Assembly: GCA_022457155.1 (NCBI GenBank)
Contig: JAJGOT010000039.1
Span: 281,001-345,000 of the forward strand
DNA: 64,000 bases
DNA from: Cladopsammia gracilis
Lineage: Eukaryota; Cnidaria; Anthozoa; Scleractinia; Dendrophylliidae
Direction of reading: 5' to 3'
Below, in pieces: positions 46,093 through 57,324 of the stretch. The translations under genes and the position numbers were made by a program. The notes under the pieces are model-generated. The model saw only the letters and a program-made list of their open reading frames with translations. It made no database searches and was not told the DNA's origin. The first letter of the stretch is position 1, and each line of letters begins with the position of its first letter.

Positions 46093-47884
46093 TGCCGCCT
46101 TCTTCGGTTGAGGTTTGGGATACCAAATGATCTGTTTGATTAAAAATTAGCCAACAGTCAAAACTAACGTACTCATATAGGACCCACCGATCTACAAAAA
46201 GGTGGATCTCTTTTTGTACTCCTGATCCCCCTAACAGGGTAAAACATCTTAAACCTTTCTGTGCTGTTTTGTTAGCAATGCAAGCTTTATGCAAACAAAA
46301 TACTCGAATACGATGTTGTCCATGAGTTTCATCAGGGAGATGGCATGTCGTACACCTCTCTAGCCATAATTAAGGTGCGTCTTCTTGGTGAACATTGTTA
46401 TGACCCTCGTTAGAGTTCCTAAAAACCATTCTTTGAGTGGCTATGTCACATTACAGTCGGACATTCATGTGCGACCAGCTCTCGTAATCGACCACTTTTT
46501 CGAAATACAAAGTGTTTTCCAGTCAAATCACTACAGTCGAAACCTCTTGTAAGTGACCACCTCTTGTAAGCGACCGCGACAACTCTCAACGCTGGTGATT
46601 TGAATTTTTTATTGTTTCTAACCTCTGTTAAGCGACGACTCGCCCATATTTCGATATCACTACAGACGCAAATTGAATTATAAGTTACAATACAAGTCCA
46701 ATGTTATAAAAGAAAAGTTTGTCACATCCGGGGACGGCATCGAAACTTCATTATAATTCAACACATTGATACACTGCCCAAATATGGTCAAAAAGTTATC
46801 GATATACGCTTTGTCTACATGACGTATATCCAGCGATGAAGGTAAATTTCGCATTTTGAGGGAAAGCGAAAATGATTGCTGCCTGCAATTTCGTGTTTTT
46901 GGGAGAAAAAGATAGAAAAGGGAAAAGAAAGAGAAAAAAAAAGAAAAGAAAATAGAAAAATTATTGATCACATGATTGTATAAAAAAGGCGCGAAATTTT
47001 CGGCGCGTCGTCAAGGCCCGGGCGTCGCGGTCGCAGCGTTTCTTGGCGAAGCTGAATGAAAGCTGGTTCAAAGTTAAACCGCTCGACAAGGAGTGAATGA
47101 AGGAGCACAATTTTCGGAAAATGCCCTTAGTAATCACCTCTGAAATATGATATAGACTTGATGCTTCCTCGGAAAAGTTTCTGATCTTTGTTTTAAGCGG
47201 GTTGAAAATAAACCATCTCGCCATTACGGCTGTAGGAACTAAAACGAGCAAGTTTGTAAACAACAGCGATCGACTCAGCTTGTACTTCGATGTTTGAAAA
47301 TTTCAGTGGTGCTGATGGAAGGGACTAAAAAGCCACGTCAACTACAGGTAACGATGTTTTAACCGTTTCTTGTGTCTTTTAGCTGTGAATTTTTGTAAGA
47401 CATACTATTCACGCTGCAGTTCTTTCAGACTTTTCGCCGCTATGTTAGCCGTGTGTTTGTTCAATTTGTTTTGATTTTGAATTGAACTTTTTAAGACACG
47501 AAACACTTGTAACTAAGAAATTCTATGCAATTTAACTGTGTTTTAATTCGTGTAGTCCCTACTCTGTCCCGTTCTTTACGTTGACGAAAGCTCTTCGTAG
47601 AAACTATCAAATTGTGTATGCTAAATTAATTTTAGCTTTGCAAAATTTTCGGCATTCCTGCTTGTTGTGTAAGAAATGGCGCGAGGTGAAAATATTGTTG
47701 TAAGCCCTTTTACTTAGTAAAAGGTTGTATATCTCAATGTTTTTTTTCCCGAAATTGTAATTTGTTATCAATGTGTGGAATTATAAAATAGTTATAATGC
47801 TCAAGCTTGCGCAATATCGCCTGATTTTAGCCGATATCCGGCGATATAGCGCTTCGCTTTCGCACTATAACTGTTAAATATATA

Positions 47885-48030
47885 CACCTTATTCGATGAT
47901 TTAACAGATAATACGCGCGGATATTTTACGAGTTGCGTAGTATTTTTTCGAGCCCCGCAGGGGCGAGAAAAAATGCGAGCAATGAGTAAAATGTCCGCAC
48001 GTATTATCTGTTAAACCATCGAATAAGGGA
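47885..48030. repeat. Hairpin repeat
   Basis: The arms share CCTTATTCGATG, TTTAACAGATAATACG and TTTTAC, inverted about 146 bp apart, with the loop around GAGCCCCGCAGGGGCGAG. Probably a fold-back insertion inside the larger element. Confidence 0.75.
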
Positions 48031-48282
48031 TTTATTATTCGACTAAAATTCGTATATTTATAATAGCTTGTGTCTTGAAACCGGGATGCTAAGGTGTAAT
48101 ACGGCAATCTACTGTGTAATACGCTCGGATATTTTGCGTGTTCTCTTTTCCTTATAAGGTAAAATGACGTCACAGTCGAAAAATAACACATGATACGCTA
48201 TTTTGCGGTGACAAATGCTTTATATATTGAAATAACTACAGGTTCATATGATTCAGAGTTAAGAACCCTGTGGTCTGACCTC

Positions 48283-48978
48283 ACTCATAAGCGACCACCT
48301 CTCGTAAGCGACCACCTCTCGTAAGCGACCATCTCTCTTAAGCGACAACCTCTTGTAAGTGACCGCCTCGCGTAAGCGACCACCTCTCGTAAGCGGCCAC
48401 CTCTCGTAAGCGACCACCTCTCGTAAGCGACCACCTCGCGTAAGCGACCACCTCTCGTAAGCGACCACCTCTCGTAAGCAACCACCTCTCGTAAGCGACC
48501 ACCTCTCGTAAGCGACCTCCTCTCGTAAGCGACCACCTCTCGTAAGCGACCACCTCTCGTAAGCGACCACCTCTCGTAAGCGACCACCTCGCGTAAGCGA
48601 CCACCTCTCGTAAGCGACCACCTCTCGTAAGCGACCACCTCTCGTAAGCGGCCACCTCTCGTAAGCGACCACCTCTCGTAAGCGACCACCTCTCGTAAGC
48701 AACCACCTCTCGTAAGCGGCCACCTCTCGTAAGCGACCACCTCTCGTAAGCAACCACCTCTCGTAAGCGACCACCTCTCGTAAGCAACCACCTCTCGTAA
48801 GCGACCACCTCTCGTAAGCGGCCACCTCTCGTAAGCGACCACCTCTCGTAAGCGACCACCTCTCGTAAGCGGCCACCTCTCGTAAGCAACCACCTCTCGT
48901 AAGCGACCACCTCTCGTAAGCGGCCACCTCTCGTAAGCGACCACCTCTCGTAAGCGACCTCCTCTCGTAAGCGACCGC
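48283..48978. repeat. 17-bp minisatellite, about 40 units
   Basis: The unit GTAAGCGACCACCTCTC varies at a few sites (GCGGCC, GCAACC). Since 17 is not a multiple of three, all three minus frames encode the same 17-residue cycle, which explains long but meaningless open frames. Confidence 0.95.
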
Positions 48979-49030
48979 CTTGGCTTTGCATTTTGGATGA
49001 TCGTTTGCTGGAGGTTCACCTGTATTTGAT

Positions 49031-49295
49031 ACCGTCGCTTGCAACTACCTGTCCACACGCGTAACAAAAACATGATCTGCTGGCCAATCAAAATTCAAAG
49101 TTTTGACAATCAAACTTCAAAGTTTACCCGCCCACTTGGGGACGTTTTGGCGCCACTTTCGCAAATGATCGTAGCTGATTTGTCCACCGTTTGGCAACTG
49201 AAGACATGGCGTTTGATTGTCAAAACTTTGAATTTTTATTGGCCAGCAGAACATGTTTTTGTCACGCGTGTGGACCGGTAGTTGCAAGCGACGGT
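49031..49295. repeat. Fold-back MITE, about 265 bp
   Basis: Arms of about 85 bp share ACCGTCGCTTGCAACTACC, CACACGCGT, AACATG, CTGGCCAAT and TTTGACAATCAAAC, inverted. The centre is about 90 bp. No ORF. Confidence 0.88.
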
Positions 49296-50159
49296 AATAT
49301 CTTATCTTATCATGCGGTACATATCAGGCGATCTTATCAAGTGGTACTTATCAGGACCTTATCAGGCGATGAAAGAGAAAAGGTTGCTATAAATGTTAAA
49401 GTGTTTCGATACAGTTTTCTGGAGACCATACCTACATTTTTCAATCGGCTTTTTAGTCTGATCAACGTGAAATTTCCACCACTAACTGGTTTTGAATTGA
49501 ATTTTGGCAAAAAGTATTTCCTGGTAAAATTGACATTACCATGACGACATTAGGCAAGAAACTTCAAAATCAGTAAAAGTAAAATTTTTTAGTCCAGGGA
49601 ACTTGTGGTTCCAGTACAAAAATATTGCAACAGAATTTTTCTCACTGCGAATATGCGAAGACTGTTGTCCTAAACAACATACTAAAAGTTCCAAAAAGTC
49701 CCAGTGGTGGAACATGGCGAAATTTAGAGTTGAAAATTTCTTGCATTTACCACAGGGAGCCCATGTTGTCAAAAATGGAAAAAAAAAACATAATTTAAGT
49801 AGTGCTTGTCAGTTTGTCATAAATATTCCACAGGGTACCCAAACAGGACAAATGCGTTTGATATCTAAAATATGAGGTAGCGCCATACTTTATTTATACT
49901 CTGTACATGCCTTTTTCCTTTTTTTCTTTAGATGACATTAGACCTGTCATTTTAACACAAGAATAATCAAGCCTAAGACATTTCTTAGTCGGCAGTATGA
50001 TACGTGAACCACTGTTCTTCAAGGCCCTCGTCGCCTAGGTCTGTCGCACTGGAGTTCATGCAACTGACTCCCTTACAGACACCCAGGCAGAAGAGCATTC
50101 CAGTCCGTGCTTTTTGCATGAACATCGCTGTGTGTTACAATCCGATAAATTCATCGGAT

Positions 50160-51755
50160 AAATTCATCGGATAAATTCAAGCAGAGACTGGTGCGCTGGC
50201 AGACGGTTTGTAAGCACAGGGTGAAGCTTGCTATCGGCCAGTCTCCATCCCCAGTCTTGTGGTGGCAATTCCACGCCCTTACACTGGTGCACCTGGTAGT
50301 GCACTCTTAGACTATGGAAACTTGCTGCTGAAGACGTTGGTGGCAAGTTCTCTGGCTGTAGACTTACTGTACCCGTCGCAACCCTTTGGCAGAACCTTAA
50401 GTAGCGTAAGGAATTGAAGCTTTCCGTAGATCTCGTATTATATAAGTGCAGCATGCATGGCCTTCTCGCCCGCCACTGTGATGTCTTCCCTTGCTGCGTC
50501 GGCTCGGCCAAAGATGACCGCCAGCTCGAAGAATGCGGCGTTTGTCTTCACCTTTTTCAGCGTGGCGCCCTTACCGATGCCATGAACCCTCGAAGTAGTG
50601 TCACACCCATGGAATGCGTGGACAAACAAGATCCTTAAACGTATATCACGACCGAGTGCCGCCTTTGTTTTCTTGATGTCCCATATTTTGCGACTCTTTT
50701 CTCGCTGGCGTGGTTCGGGGCTGAAAAACAGGTCTTGGGCATCCAACTCTCCATGATACAGCAACTAACAAATCCGTATCATCGCCGATAAGAGCAGTGT
50801 TCATCACCCGTGCCTTTGCGACTCCAGTGTTGGCAATCATCACATCCGCATCACTGGGAGCCTGACGAACAAAGTAGCCAATACTCTTAAACTTCTCAGA
50901 TAGCAATCCGATGAAGTTCTGTTTGTTTTCTTGATGGGACAGAAAATCCGCTTTCTTTAGTGTCGCGATCATATCAGATTCAAACAAAACAGCTGGACCC
51001 CTATGACCTCTTCTGAGGTGGGTACAGTCCTTAGTGCTTGGCCCATCACTGTAGCCATCAAACACAATAGTACAGCTTGGATATCTTCTCTGCACGTACT
51101 GTATGTACAGTGAACAAATTTCGTCGTACGTGAGTCCACGAGGCCAGACGACGCGATGCAAGAGAGCCCCGCCATCTAGAACAAAGTGCACATTACCACT
51201 AGTAGGAAGGGTTGTTGGTTGGGCGTCCTTTTTAACGGCCCAAATTGCGTCCGCTAAAACTGGTTTGTTGGCTTTGCGTGGAAGTGGGGACGCATCAAAC
51301 AGAGAAGTTGGATAACTTGACATCTCGTATTCAAAAATCCTTTGCGGATTTTCGTAATGTCCTGTAGTCGCGACGATAGTAAGTCTTTGAAACATCAACT
51401 AAGGGTCGACTTGGACCTCACCGTCGCTCAGTTGGACTGCCGTCTTTGACGCAAGAGTAATGACTTGATCTTGATCTTTCATCATGAACGTGTGCTGCTT
51501 AACGTTCTTTCCTTCTAACGACTTCAGTATCCTCTGTCCATCCTCTTTAGACTTGTCACAGTTGACGCGGTTTTGTGCTACAACTCCAGTTGCAATATTG
51601 CGCAGAGAGTGTGACTCTAAACTGAAAGGATTTCGTTGAAAAAGATAACCGTCGAGTGTGTTGGTGTCCTTGTAATCGCGCTCTTTCCTTGCTTTGGTCG
51701 TATCCATATGTTGCTCACTGGTAAGGAAATTCGCGCCGGTCAAATTCTGCATGGG
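50160..51755 (-). pseudogene. Broken gene of a PIN-like/CXC protein family
   Basis: Read on minus, the reading starts near 51752 (TNTLDGYLFQRNPFSLESHS), meets an in-frame TAG at about 51397 where a Gln is probable, continues with FQRLTIVATTGHYENPQRIF, HFVLDGGALLHRVVWPRG and MNTALIGDDTDLLV, shifts frame near 50765, and resumes with LYHGELDAQDLFF and FVHAFHGCDTTSRVHGIGKG. The last part, ENLPPTSSAASFHSLRVHYQ to LLEFIR, matches the plus-strand arm copy that ends in a CXC motif. Paired Asp and GCDTTS boxes suggest a PIN/FEN-like nuclease fold, which is an inference. It is inactive as sequenced. Confidence 0.65.
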
Positions 51756-51879
51756 GTTTTGTTGTCAGCGCAAGCAGGCAAGGACATCAGCCACACCAAG
51801 CGCTGGGTCTCGGACGTCCCCCGTCCTCTCGTCAGCCCACTGTTTGTTTTGACACTTCGTATCAGCACTTGCTCAATCA

Positions 51880-52226
51880 GTAAATCGGTAGACAAACCAG
51901 TCCAAAGGGTTGCAACGGGTGCTGTAAGTCTACAGCCAGACAACTTGCCACCAACGTCTTCAGCAGCAAGTTTCCATAGTCTAAGAGTGCACTACCAGGT
52001 GCACCAGTGTAAGGGCGTGGAATTGCCACCACAAGACTGGGGATGGAGACTGGCCGATAGCAAGCTTCACCCTGTGCTTACAGACCGTCTGCCAGCGCAC
52101 CAGTCTCTGCTTGAATTTATCCGATGCAACTGTAAGACGGATTGTAACACCCAGCGATGTTCATGCAAAAAGCACGGACTGGAATGCTCTTCTGCCTGGG
52201 TGTCTGTAAGGGAGTCAGTTGCATGA
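51880..52226 (+). pseudogene. Inverted copy of the CXC C-terminal segment
   Basis: The plus strand encodes NLPPTSSAASFHSLRVHYQV, the LEFIRCNCKTDC run and NTQRCSCKKHGLECSSA. This is a tesmin/TSO1-like CXC cysteine cluster, a DNA-binding module. It is the right arm of the inverted repeat and is not linked to an N-terminal part on this strand. Confidence 0.65.
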
Positions 52227-53310
52227 ACTCGAGTGCGCCAGACTTAGACGAGGGCCTTGAAGAACAGTGGTTCACGTATCATACTGCCGACTAAGAAATG
52301 TCTTATGCTTGATTATCCTTGTGTTAAAATGACAGGTCTAATGTCATCTAAAGAAAAAAAGGAAAAAGGCATGTACAGCAGAGTATAAATAAAGTATGGC
52401 GCTACCTCATATTTTAGATATCAAAAGCATTTGTTCTGTTTGGGTATCCTGTGGAATATTTATGTCTTTATTGAACAGGATATGGATCAATTGTCCAAAT
52501 TAACCGTTGTTTCGTGGACGAAACCACGTTTTACAATAAAATCAGCATGGTTTACGGTCAAAAACTGACAAACATTTCCATTTTTGACGGCGTGGGTTCC
52601 CTGTGATAAATTAAACAAATTTTCAACCCTAAATTTCGCCATGTTCCAGCGTTTTTTGCCTTGGAGAGTCGCAAGGCCCCCTAGGGACCCTGTAGCTGTA
52701 AGAATATTAGAGGGACATGAAAGTCTGTTACATGAAGTACCTACCTGATCCAACATGGCGGACAAGATGTTTACGATTTGATAGCGATGCTTACGCAAAC
52801 CTTCACCACGTACGTGTGACCAACGATGGTAAAGGTAATAAAATTAAAGGCTTTAAATTCTTTGATAAATGTTTTTATTCATTTGAACAAGCAAAATGCT
52901 GGGGTGTTCGATTGACCATTAAACTACTCATAAACATTCAAAAGTCCGTTTGACTCGAAACTTGCTCCTGCGTCCTAACAGGCGCATCTTCTTGGCTTTT
53001 GGTGCGCTATCTCATTTTTTTTCCGGAATCCCGCAAGGCTACCGCCTGGTGGGAACACTGAATTGTTCCACCACTGGGATTTTTTGGAACTTTTAGTATG
53101 TTGTTTAGGACAACAGTCTTGACAATGAAAAGCAATGATGTCATCTTTGTTGGATGCAGAGTCAGACAGCAGAAAATGTCCAGGAAAATAATTCCTGGTA
53201 ACTGAAGGGAACCCATTTACCCTGTCAATGATCATGAATTGTGGTCAAATCTCTACACTATTGGGCAGCACATCCCAGCATAGGCTATATAGGGTATGAG
53301 AGTATCCCCC

Positions 53311-54576
53311 GGGTGTAGACAAAACATGGACCCACCTATCTGGACCCCTTTCTGGACCCCTTAATTTTTCGGTAAAAAATAAATAAAATTAAATAAAAAT
53401 TAAAGTAAATAATTAAACAGGGCATGCGACACACCTGAAATTCTTCGATCGGTGAGTTCGATTTTCTGGCTAAATTCCACAGGTTATTCCCAGTTGAAGC
53501 TGAAACTCCTTCTTTGCAATCAACTCCTTCGTTAATGTTGTGATATATTTATGCAAAAACTTGTGAAAACGTCAAGAATCCACGCGTAGAAGTTCACGAA
53601 TTTACCCGCCATTTTGTTCCGAGCTGCCATATTGGTTTTGCCGCTGACCAGTGTGGCCATGCTTCGATGCCTCACAACACAGAGAACGGTGGGGATGGTG
53701 AGTGCCAGGGGTGGGGGGGGGGGTACTCCCTTACATACGCTATAAAGGTATGTGCTGCCTGATAGGGTGGGGTTTTTGAGGTGCTCAGTCCTTCAATAGG
53801 GTATCCTTTTTGGTATTGTGATCCTTAGATGTTCCTTAGATAAGGTCACAAAATTGAAGTACAGTATCCACCCCAACGCGCAAATATCAAATCTCGACTT
53901 TCTACCCTTAAATAGGGTCAGGGTTTGAGAACCTTGGCGGCACACACCTATCCTAAATTGTCGGGAGTAAACGCCCCCCGCCCCCCGGAGTAACTGGGGG
54001 GAGAAGGTGTGAATTTTACATAGCAATTTTGAAGAATGATAGAGTAGTAATTCAGGGATGGAAACATGCTATAAATGTTTACTGTGGGCAATGTTGTCAG
54101 TTTATCTAGACGTTTGCCGGACACACAGACCCCTCCCCCCCCCCCCCTTTCCGGCAATCCCAAAAATATGTCATGTGTCGAAGCGTGGACATGGTCAGCG
54201 GCAAAACCAATATGGCGGCAGCTTGGAACAAAATGGCTGGTAAGATCGGTGAACTTGTACGTGCAGATTCTTGATGTTTTTGCAACTTTTCGCGTAAATG
54301 TATCACGATATTAACTAAGTAGTTGATTGCAAAGAAGGAGTTTCAGCTTCAACTGAGAATAACCTGTGGAATTTAGCCAGAAAATCTAACTCACTGATCA
54401 AAGAATTTCAGGTGAGTTGCGTATCCTGTTTAAATATTTAAGTTTACTTTAATTTTTATTTTATTTTATTTTTTTTTACTTAAAAATTAAGGGGTCCAGA
54501 AAGGGGTCCAGAAAGGGGTCCAGAAGGGGGTCCAGAAAGGGGTCCAGAAAGGGGGGTCCACGTTTTATCTACACCC
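53311..54576. mobile_element. Mutator-like element with long TIRs and 9-bp target duplication
   Basis: GTATCCCCC flanks both ends (53302-53310, 54577-54585). The inverted ends begin GGGTGTAGAC(T)AAAACATGGACCC and continue about 360 bp, sharing CCACAGGTTATTC, AGTTGAAGCTGAAACTCC and AACCAATATGG. A 9-bp duplication with long TIRs fits MULEs. The centre (about 53700-54150) holds a G-rich repeat related to 6728-6838 and no transposase. The right TIR has an expanded GGGGTCCAGAAA array (54488-54557). Confidence 0.75.
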
Positions 54577-54684
54577 GTATCCCCCACCACCCCCACCACC
54601 CCCACCAGGTAATTAAGATGGTGTATTATGCTGCACGGCTCAACATAGATCACTGTCAGCTGCACTGTGCCTTTATATTATTAT

Positions 54685-57019
54685 TTAGGTATAGAAACTT
54701 GCCTGAATTCCATTTATATAAGCCAGTGTACTTGAGAAGTAAGTCATGACAACATATTGTGGTGGTAACAGCAGAAGATAGTTGGACAAAAAATCTGTGG
54801 TTTTACCCATCAGTCCCAACACAACAGAAGGCGTGGCTTGACCACTTGTTGTACGGAGACGCATGTTCAAAATGACCTGAAATCAACAAACAGGCATTAT
54901 TGTCCATGACAAAATCCTAAACTCCCCTTTGTGTTTGCACCTGAGAATGCACCCCACAAGCCATATGCCATACACAAAGTCTCACTTTTAACCTTTGCAC
55001 TTCCAAAGTCAATTGTGGATACATGTAGTGTAGTTCTAACTTTTGAGTCTGTCAATGAAATTATATGGTGTGACCATTCAAATGAAAACTCTTTGACAGT
55101 ACTTTAAAGTTGCAATGGTACCATTTGTTCTTCAATATTTTTCAAAATAAATTTGGGACTTTTTCTTGAATTTTGATTTTTGGTGCTCTTGAAAGTTAAA
55201 GGGTTAATGAACTTCACATACACATCAAGTGGATAAAGGAGTCAGTTTCCAAGGAAACTGTGCTGCTTCATCAGTGGGAAAGTGAATGAAGCAATAAAAA
55301 TTTTAAATCAACTAGGAGATTCAAAAGCTGACATTTCCAGCATTTAGCCCTTTGTTCCTTCAACAAAGGGCTAATACTTGATACATTAGTTGCTATGGCG
55401 ACCAATTTACTCTATCAACTCATACATCAGTTGATACTAAATTTTGAGTTTGTAATATTCAGTGTTAATGCAATGTTGTGCTTTTCAGCTCAGACTTGAT
55501 AATGTGCATCTTTATACAAATGCTTGTCTAGAGAGGCATGCATGAAGACACAAGACTTGAGTCACTTCTAATTTATTAGAGATTTTCAATTTACAGGTAT
55601 AAACAGCAATTTGACACTAATAGTACCAAGAAATAGTACCAACATTACAGTATTACAAGTTGAAGCATTTTGCCATAAAATGTGGTGGGTTTCTGAGGCA
55701 ATGAAAATGCCAAAATCTTAGATGCTTCTCAGAAGAAACAACAACAATGACTTGGTATTTTAAGCAGTTCATAACAAAGCACATAAAATTCTCATCCTCC
55801 ATGCACAACCCCAGTCCCAGGTGACTTTGAATAGATAGTAGTGGGAAGTTAGAACTATATGGAGTTTGAGTAACCAAGATTCTAGCTTGTAACTAATTTA
55901 AAATGCAGTAACCTCTCCTAAAACAGACACCCCTGTAAGGCAGACACCTCTCTAAGATGGCAATCAATGATTTTTATTGGCTGGATCCGCCCCCCACCCC
56001 ATCCCCCGGCATGACCTGGGCATTTGAACATTTTCTGTGCCTGGGAGTCATGAATTTGGTGTGAAAAGGCCATCCTAGCGGTGGGGAATTTGACTTTGCC
56101 TGGGAGGGGTGAGGAATTTGAACCAGAAGTGTTCAATTTAAAGGGAAAATATTGTTTTTGTTAGTGATTGGCTACTGAAAAGGGGGCTGACATAGCTTTG
56201 CAGTGTTTTTGAAGGTTTGTATGAATAGTTAAATATGTTAAATATTTATAAATCGTAAATTTTTAAAATATTGGGGTTTTTCACATGACCATAAAAAATA
56301 AAAAATCTAAACTATAGATCCTACAAAGCTGTTTCCAACATGGTATGTGGGTACCATTGTTACAATCCTTCAGAAAAAGTTTCAGGTTTTAGCGATGTTT
56401 TGCTTTCAAATTGTAAAGATTTTAAATGTGTAACGCAATTCGTCACGCTATTTCAGATAAGTCATGAACCAAAAGAAAGAAAGAAAGAAAGAAAGAAAGA
56501 AAAACGGAGCCCAAACCTGCGCATGAGTAATAATTTAATTATCAATATATTAATTACCTGTGGAAAGGACTCAATACACCATAACACAATTGCGATCCAC
56601 TGAACGTTTTCTGCTGCATTTTTTACGGAAAGTTCCAAAGTTATTATGGCAATCCAGATTAAAAAACAGCCTGCCCCATAAAAGAATTTCAATTGTACAG
56701 GATGCTTCGAGTAAAACCAAAATTGAACGAGAATGAAAAACTCCAACACAGGCATGTACACGGCAGATATTTTGATATACACAGGCAATGGGACGATAGA
56801 GAAAGCGAAGAAACCGTTTACTAGAGAGGCTGTGAAGGTAGCAGTCGCCCACAGAATGCTGAGGCCTTCTACGGATCGACGCTTCCAGTTTTTCCATATT
56901 TGCGGAACTAAAACAACGAACCAAATTGTACTGCTAATGTAGCCACAACCATTCGCAAAAGCACAGACGCTCTTAGGCCATGTTCCGCGGCAGTTGTTGT
57001 AAAGAATGTTAATAGCCAT
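54685..57019 (-). CDS. PQ-loop repeat membrane protein, two exons
   Basis: Exon 1 is 56558-57019 (ATG 57017-57019), ending at a GTAATT donor. Exon 2 is 54685-54876, after a TTTCAG acceptor, phase 0. The total is 217 aa. The first PQ loop is FVVLVPQIWKNWKRRSVEGL; the second spans the splice, with ESFPQ in exon 1 and VILNMRLRTTSGQATPS in exon 2. Several helices are visible on both sides. PQ-loop (SLC66/cystinosin-like) proteins usually export small solutes from lysosomes or sit in the ER/Golgi. The subfamily and substrate are not assigned. Exon 2 ends IQASFYT and stop, but the sequence CAG|GCAAGT is a good GC donor, so a further C-terminal exon may exist. Confidence 0.85.
54988..55206. repeat. 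TTAACCCTTT-family MITE, copy C, in the PQ-loop gene intron
   Basis: Starts TTAACCTTTGCACTTCC and ends AAGTTAAAGGGTTAA. It keeps the core GTCAATTGTGGATACATGTAG and TGTGACCATTCAAATGAAA. Confidence 0.8.
55207..56274. other. Intron of the PQ-loop gene; no extra gene seen
   Basis: Contains worn repeat text near 55900-55970 (ACAGACACCCCTGTAAGG) and a C-rich block at 55989-56005. No further exon is recognisable. Confidence 0.4.
56275..56470. repeat. Fragment of the 11866-type repeat, in the PQ-loop gene intron
   Basis: Shares CCTACAAAGCTGTTTC, ACATGGTATGTGG, AAAAAGTTTCAGGTTTTA and CGCAATTCGTCACGCTATTT with 11866-12070. It is followed by a (GAAA)n run at 56471-56501, just beyond the end of exon 1. 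Confidence 0.75.
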
Positions 57020-57324
57020 TGGCTTTATCTGCCGGGGTAATGCGGTAAAACGCCATTAAAAATGAAGAACTGAGGGGTTTTTTTTGGAATAACAACAAAC
57101 CGGAAGTGTCACGTGAATGGGGCCTGACAACCCCTGGGAAGGATGCGGAGCCACTGCAACGTTTTGTCTATTGGGTTAAGATATTTGCTGAAATTTTCCA
57201 TTAATGCGGAACTCAACCTAAGTTTGAATGAAATTTTAAGTACAATTTTCCATTGCTAAGTTTTTTATACATTTTTTATTTTTTTATTCCAAGCTCGTCT
57301 CGTCCCAAGTCAACTACACCACAA

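Larger units (their letters stand above)
41195..46215. repeat. Segmental duplication, copy 1
   Basis: Direct repeat of 58321-64000. It begins at TTATTTAGAATGAGTCATTT and covers channel exons 6-7, their intron, a 3' flank and the 154-aa gene. The intact gene context here indicates that this is the parental copy. Both copies have since gained different insertions. Confidence 0.9.
46533..49022. mobile_element. DNA element with CAGTCGAAACCTC-type ends, expanded by a minisatellite
   Basis: The left end TACAGTCGAAACCTC leads into GTAAGTGACCACCTCTTGTA. The right end, read inverted, is TACAGGTGAACCTCC. The 17-bp unit of the array at 48283-48978 is also present at the left end as single units, so the array grew from the terminal sequence. 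No transposase found; frames at 46678-47263 lack domains. Confidence 0.5.
49655..53130. mobile_element. Long-TIR element carrying a CXC-domain gene
   Basis: The left arm (about 49655-50440) and right arm (51880-52648 plus 53068-53130) are inverse copies, roughly 800 bp each. The right arm is interrupted by about 420 bp (52649-53067). A broken gene lies in the centre on minus and its C-terminal part is inside the arms, so both strands encode that part. The structure suggests a self-duplicated or foldback transposon. Confidence 0.65.

Noticed and set aside
46678..47263. Two minus-strand frames of about 100 codons
   Set aside because: Low-complexity Phe/Ser runs and no family resemblance; they lie inside a DNA element.
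48283..48978. CRISPR-like array
   Set aside because: Units of 17 bp abut without unique spacers; the context is eukaryotic.
48259..49091. Long overlapping open frames with an LTRGGRLREVVAYERW-type repeat
   Set aside because: They are the 17-bp minisatellite read in three frames, with the same peptide cycle in each. No start context or domain.
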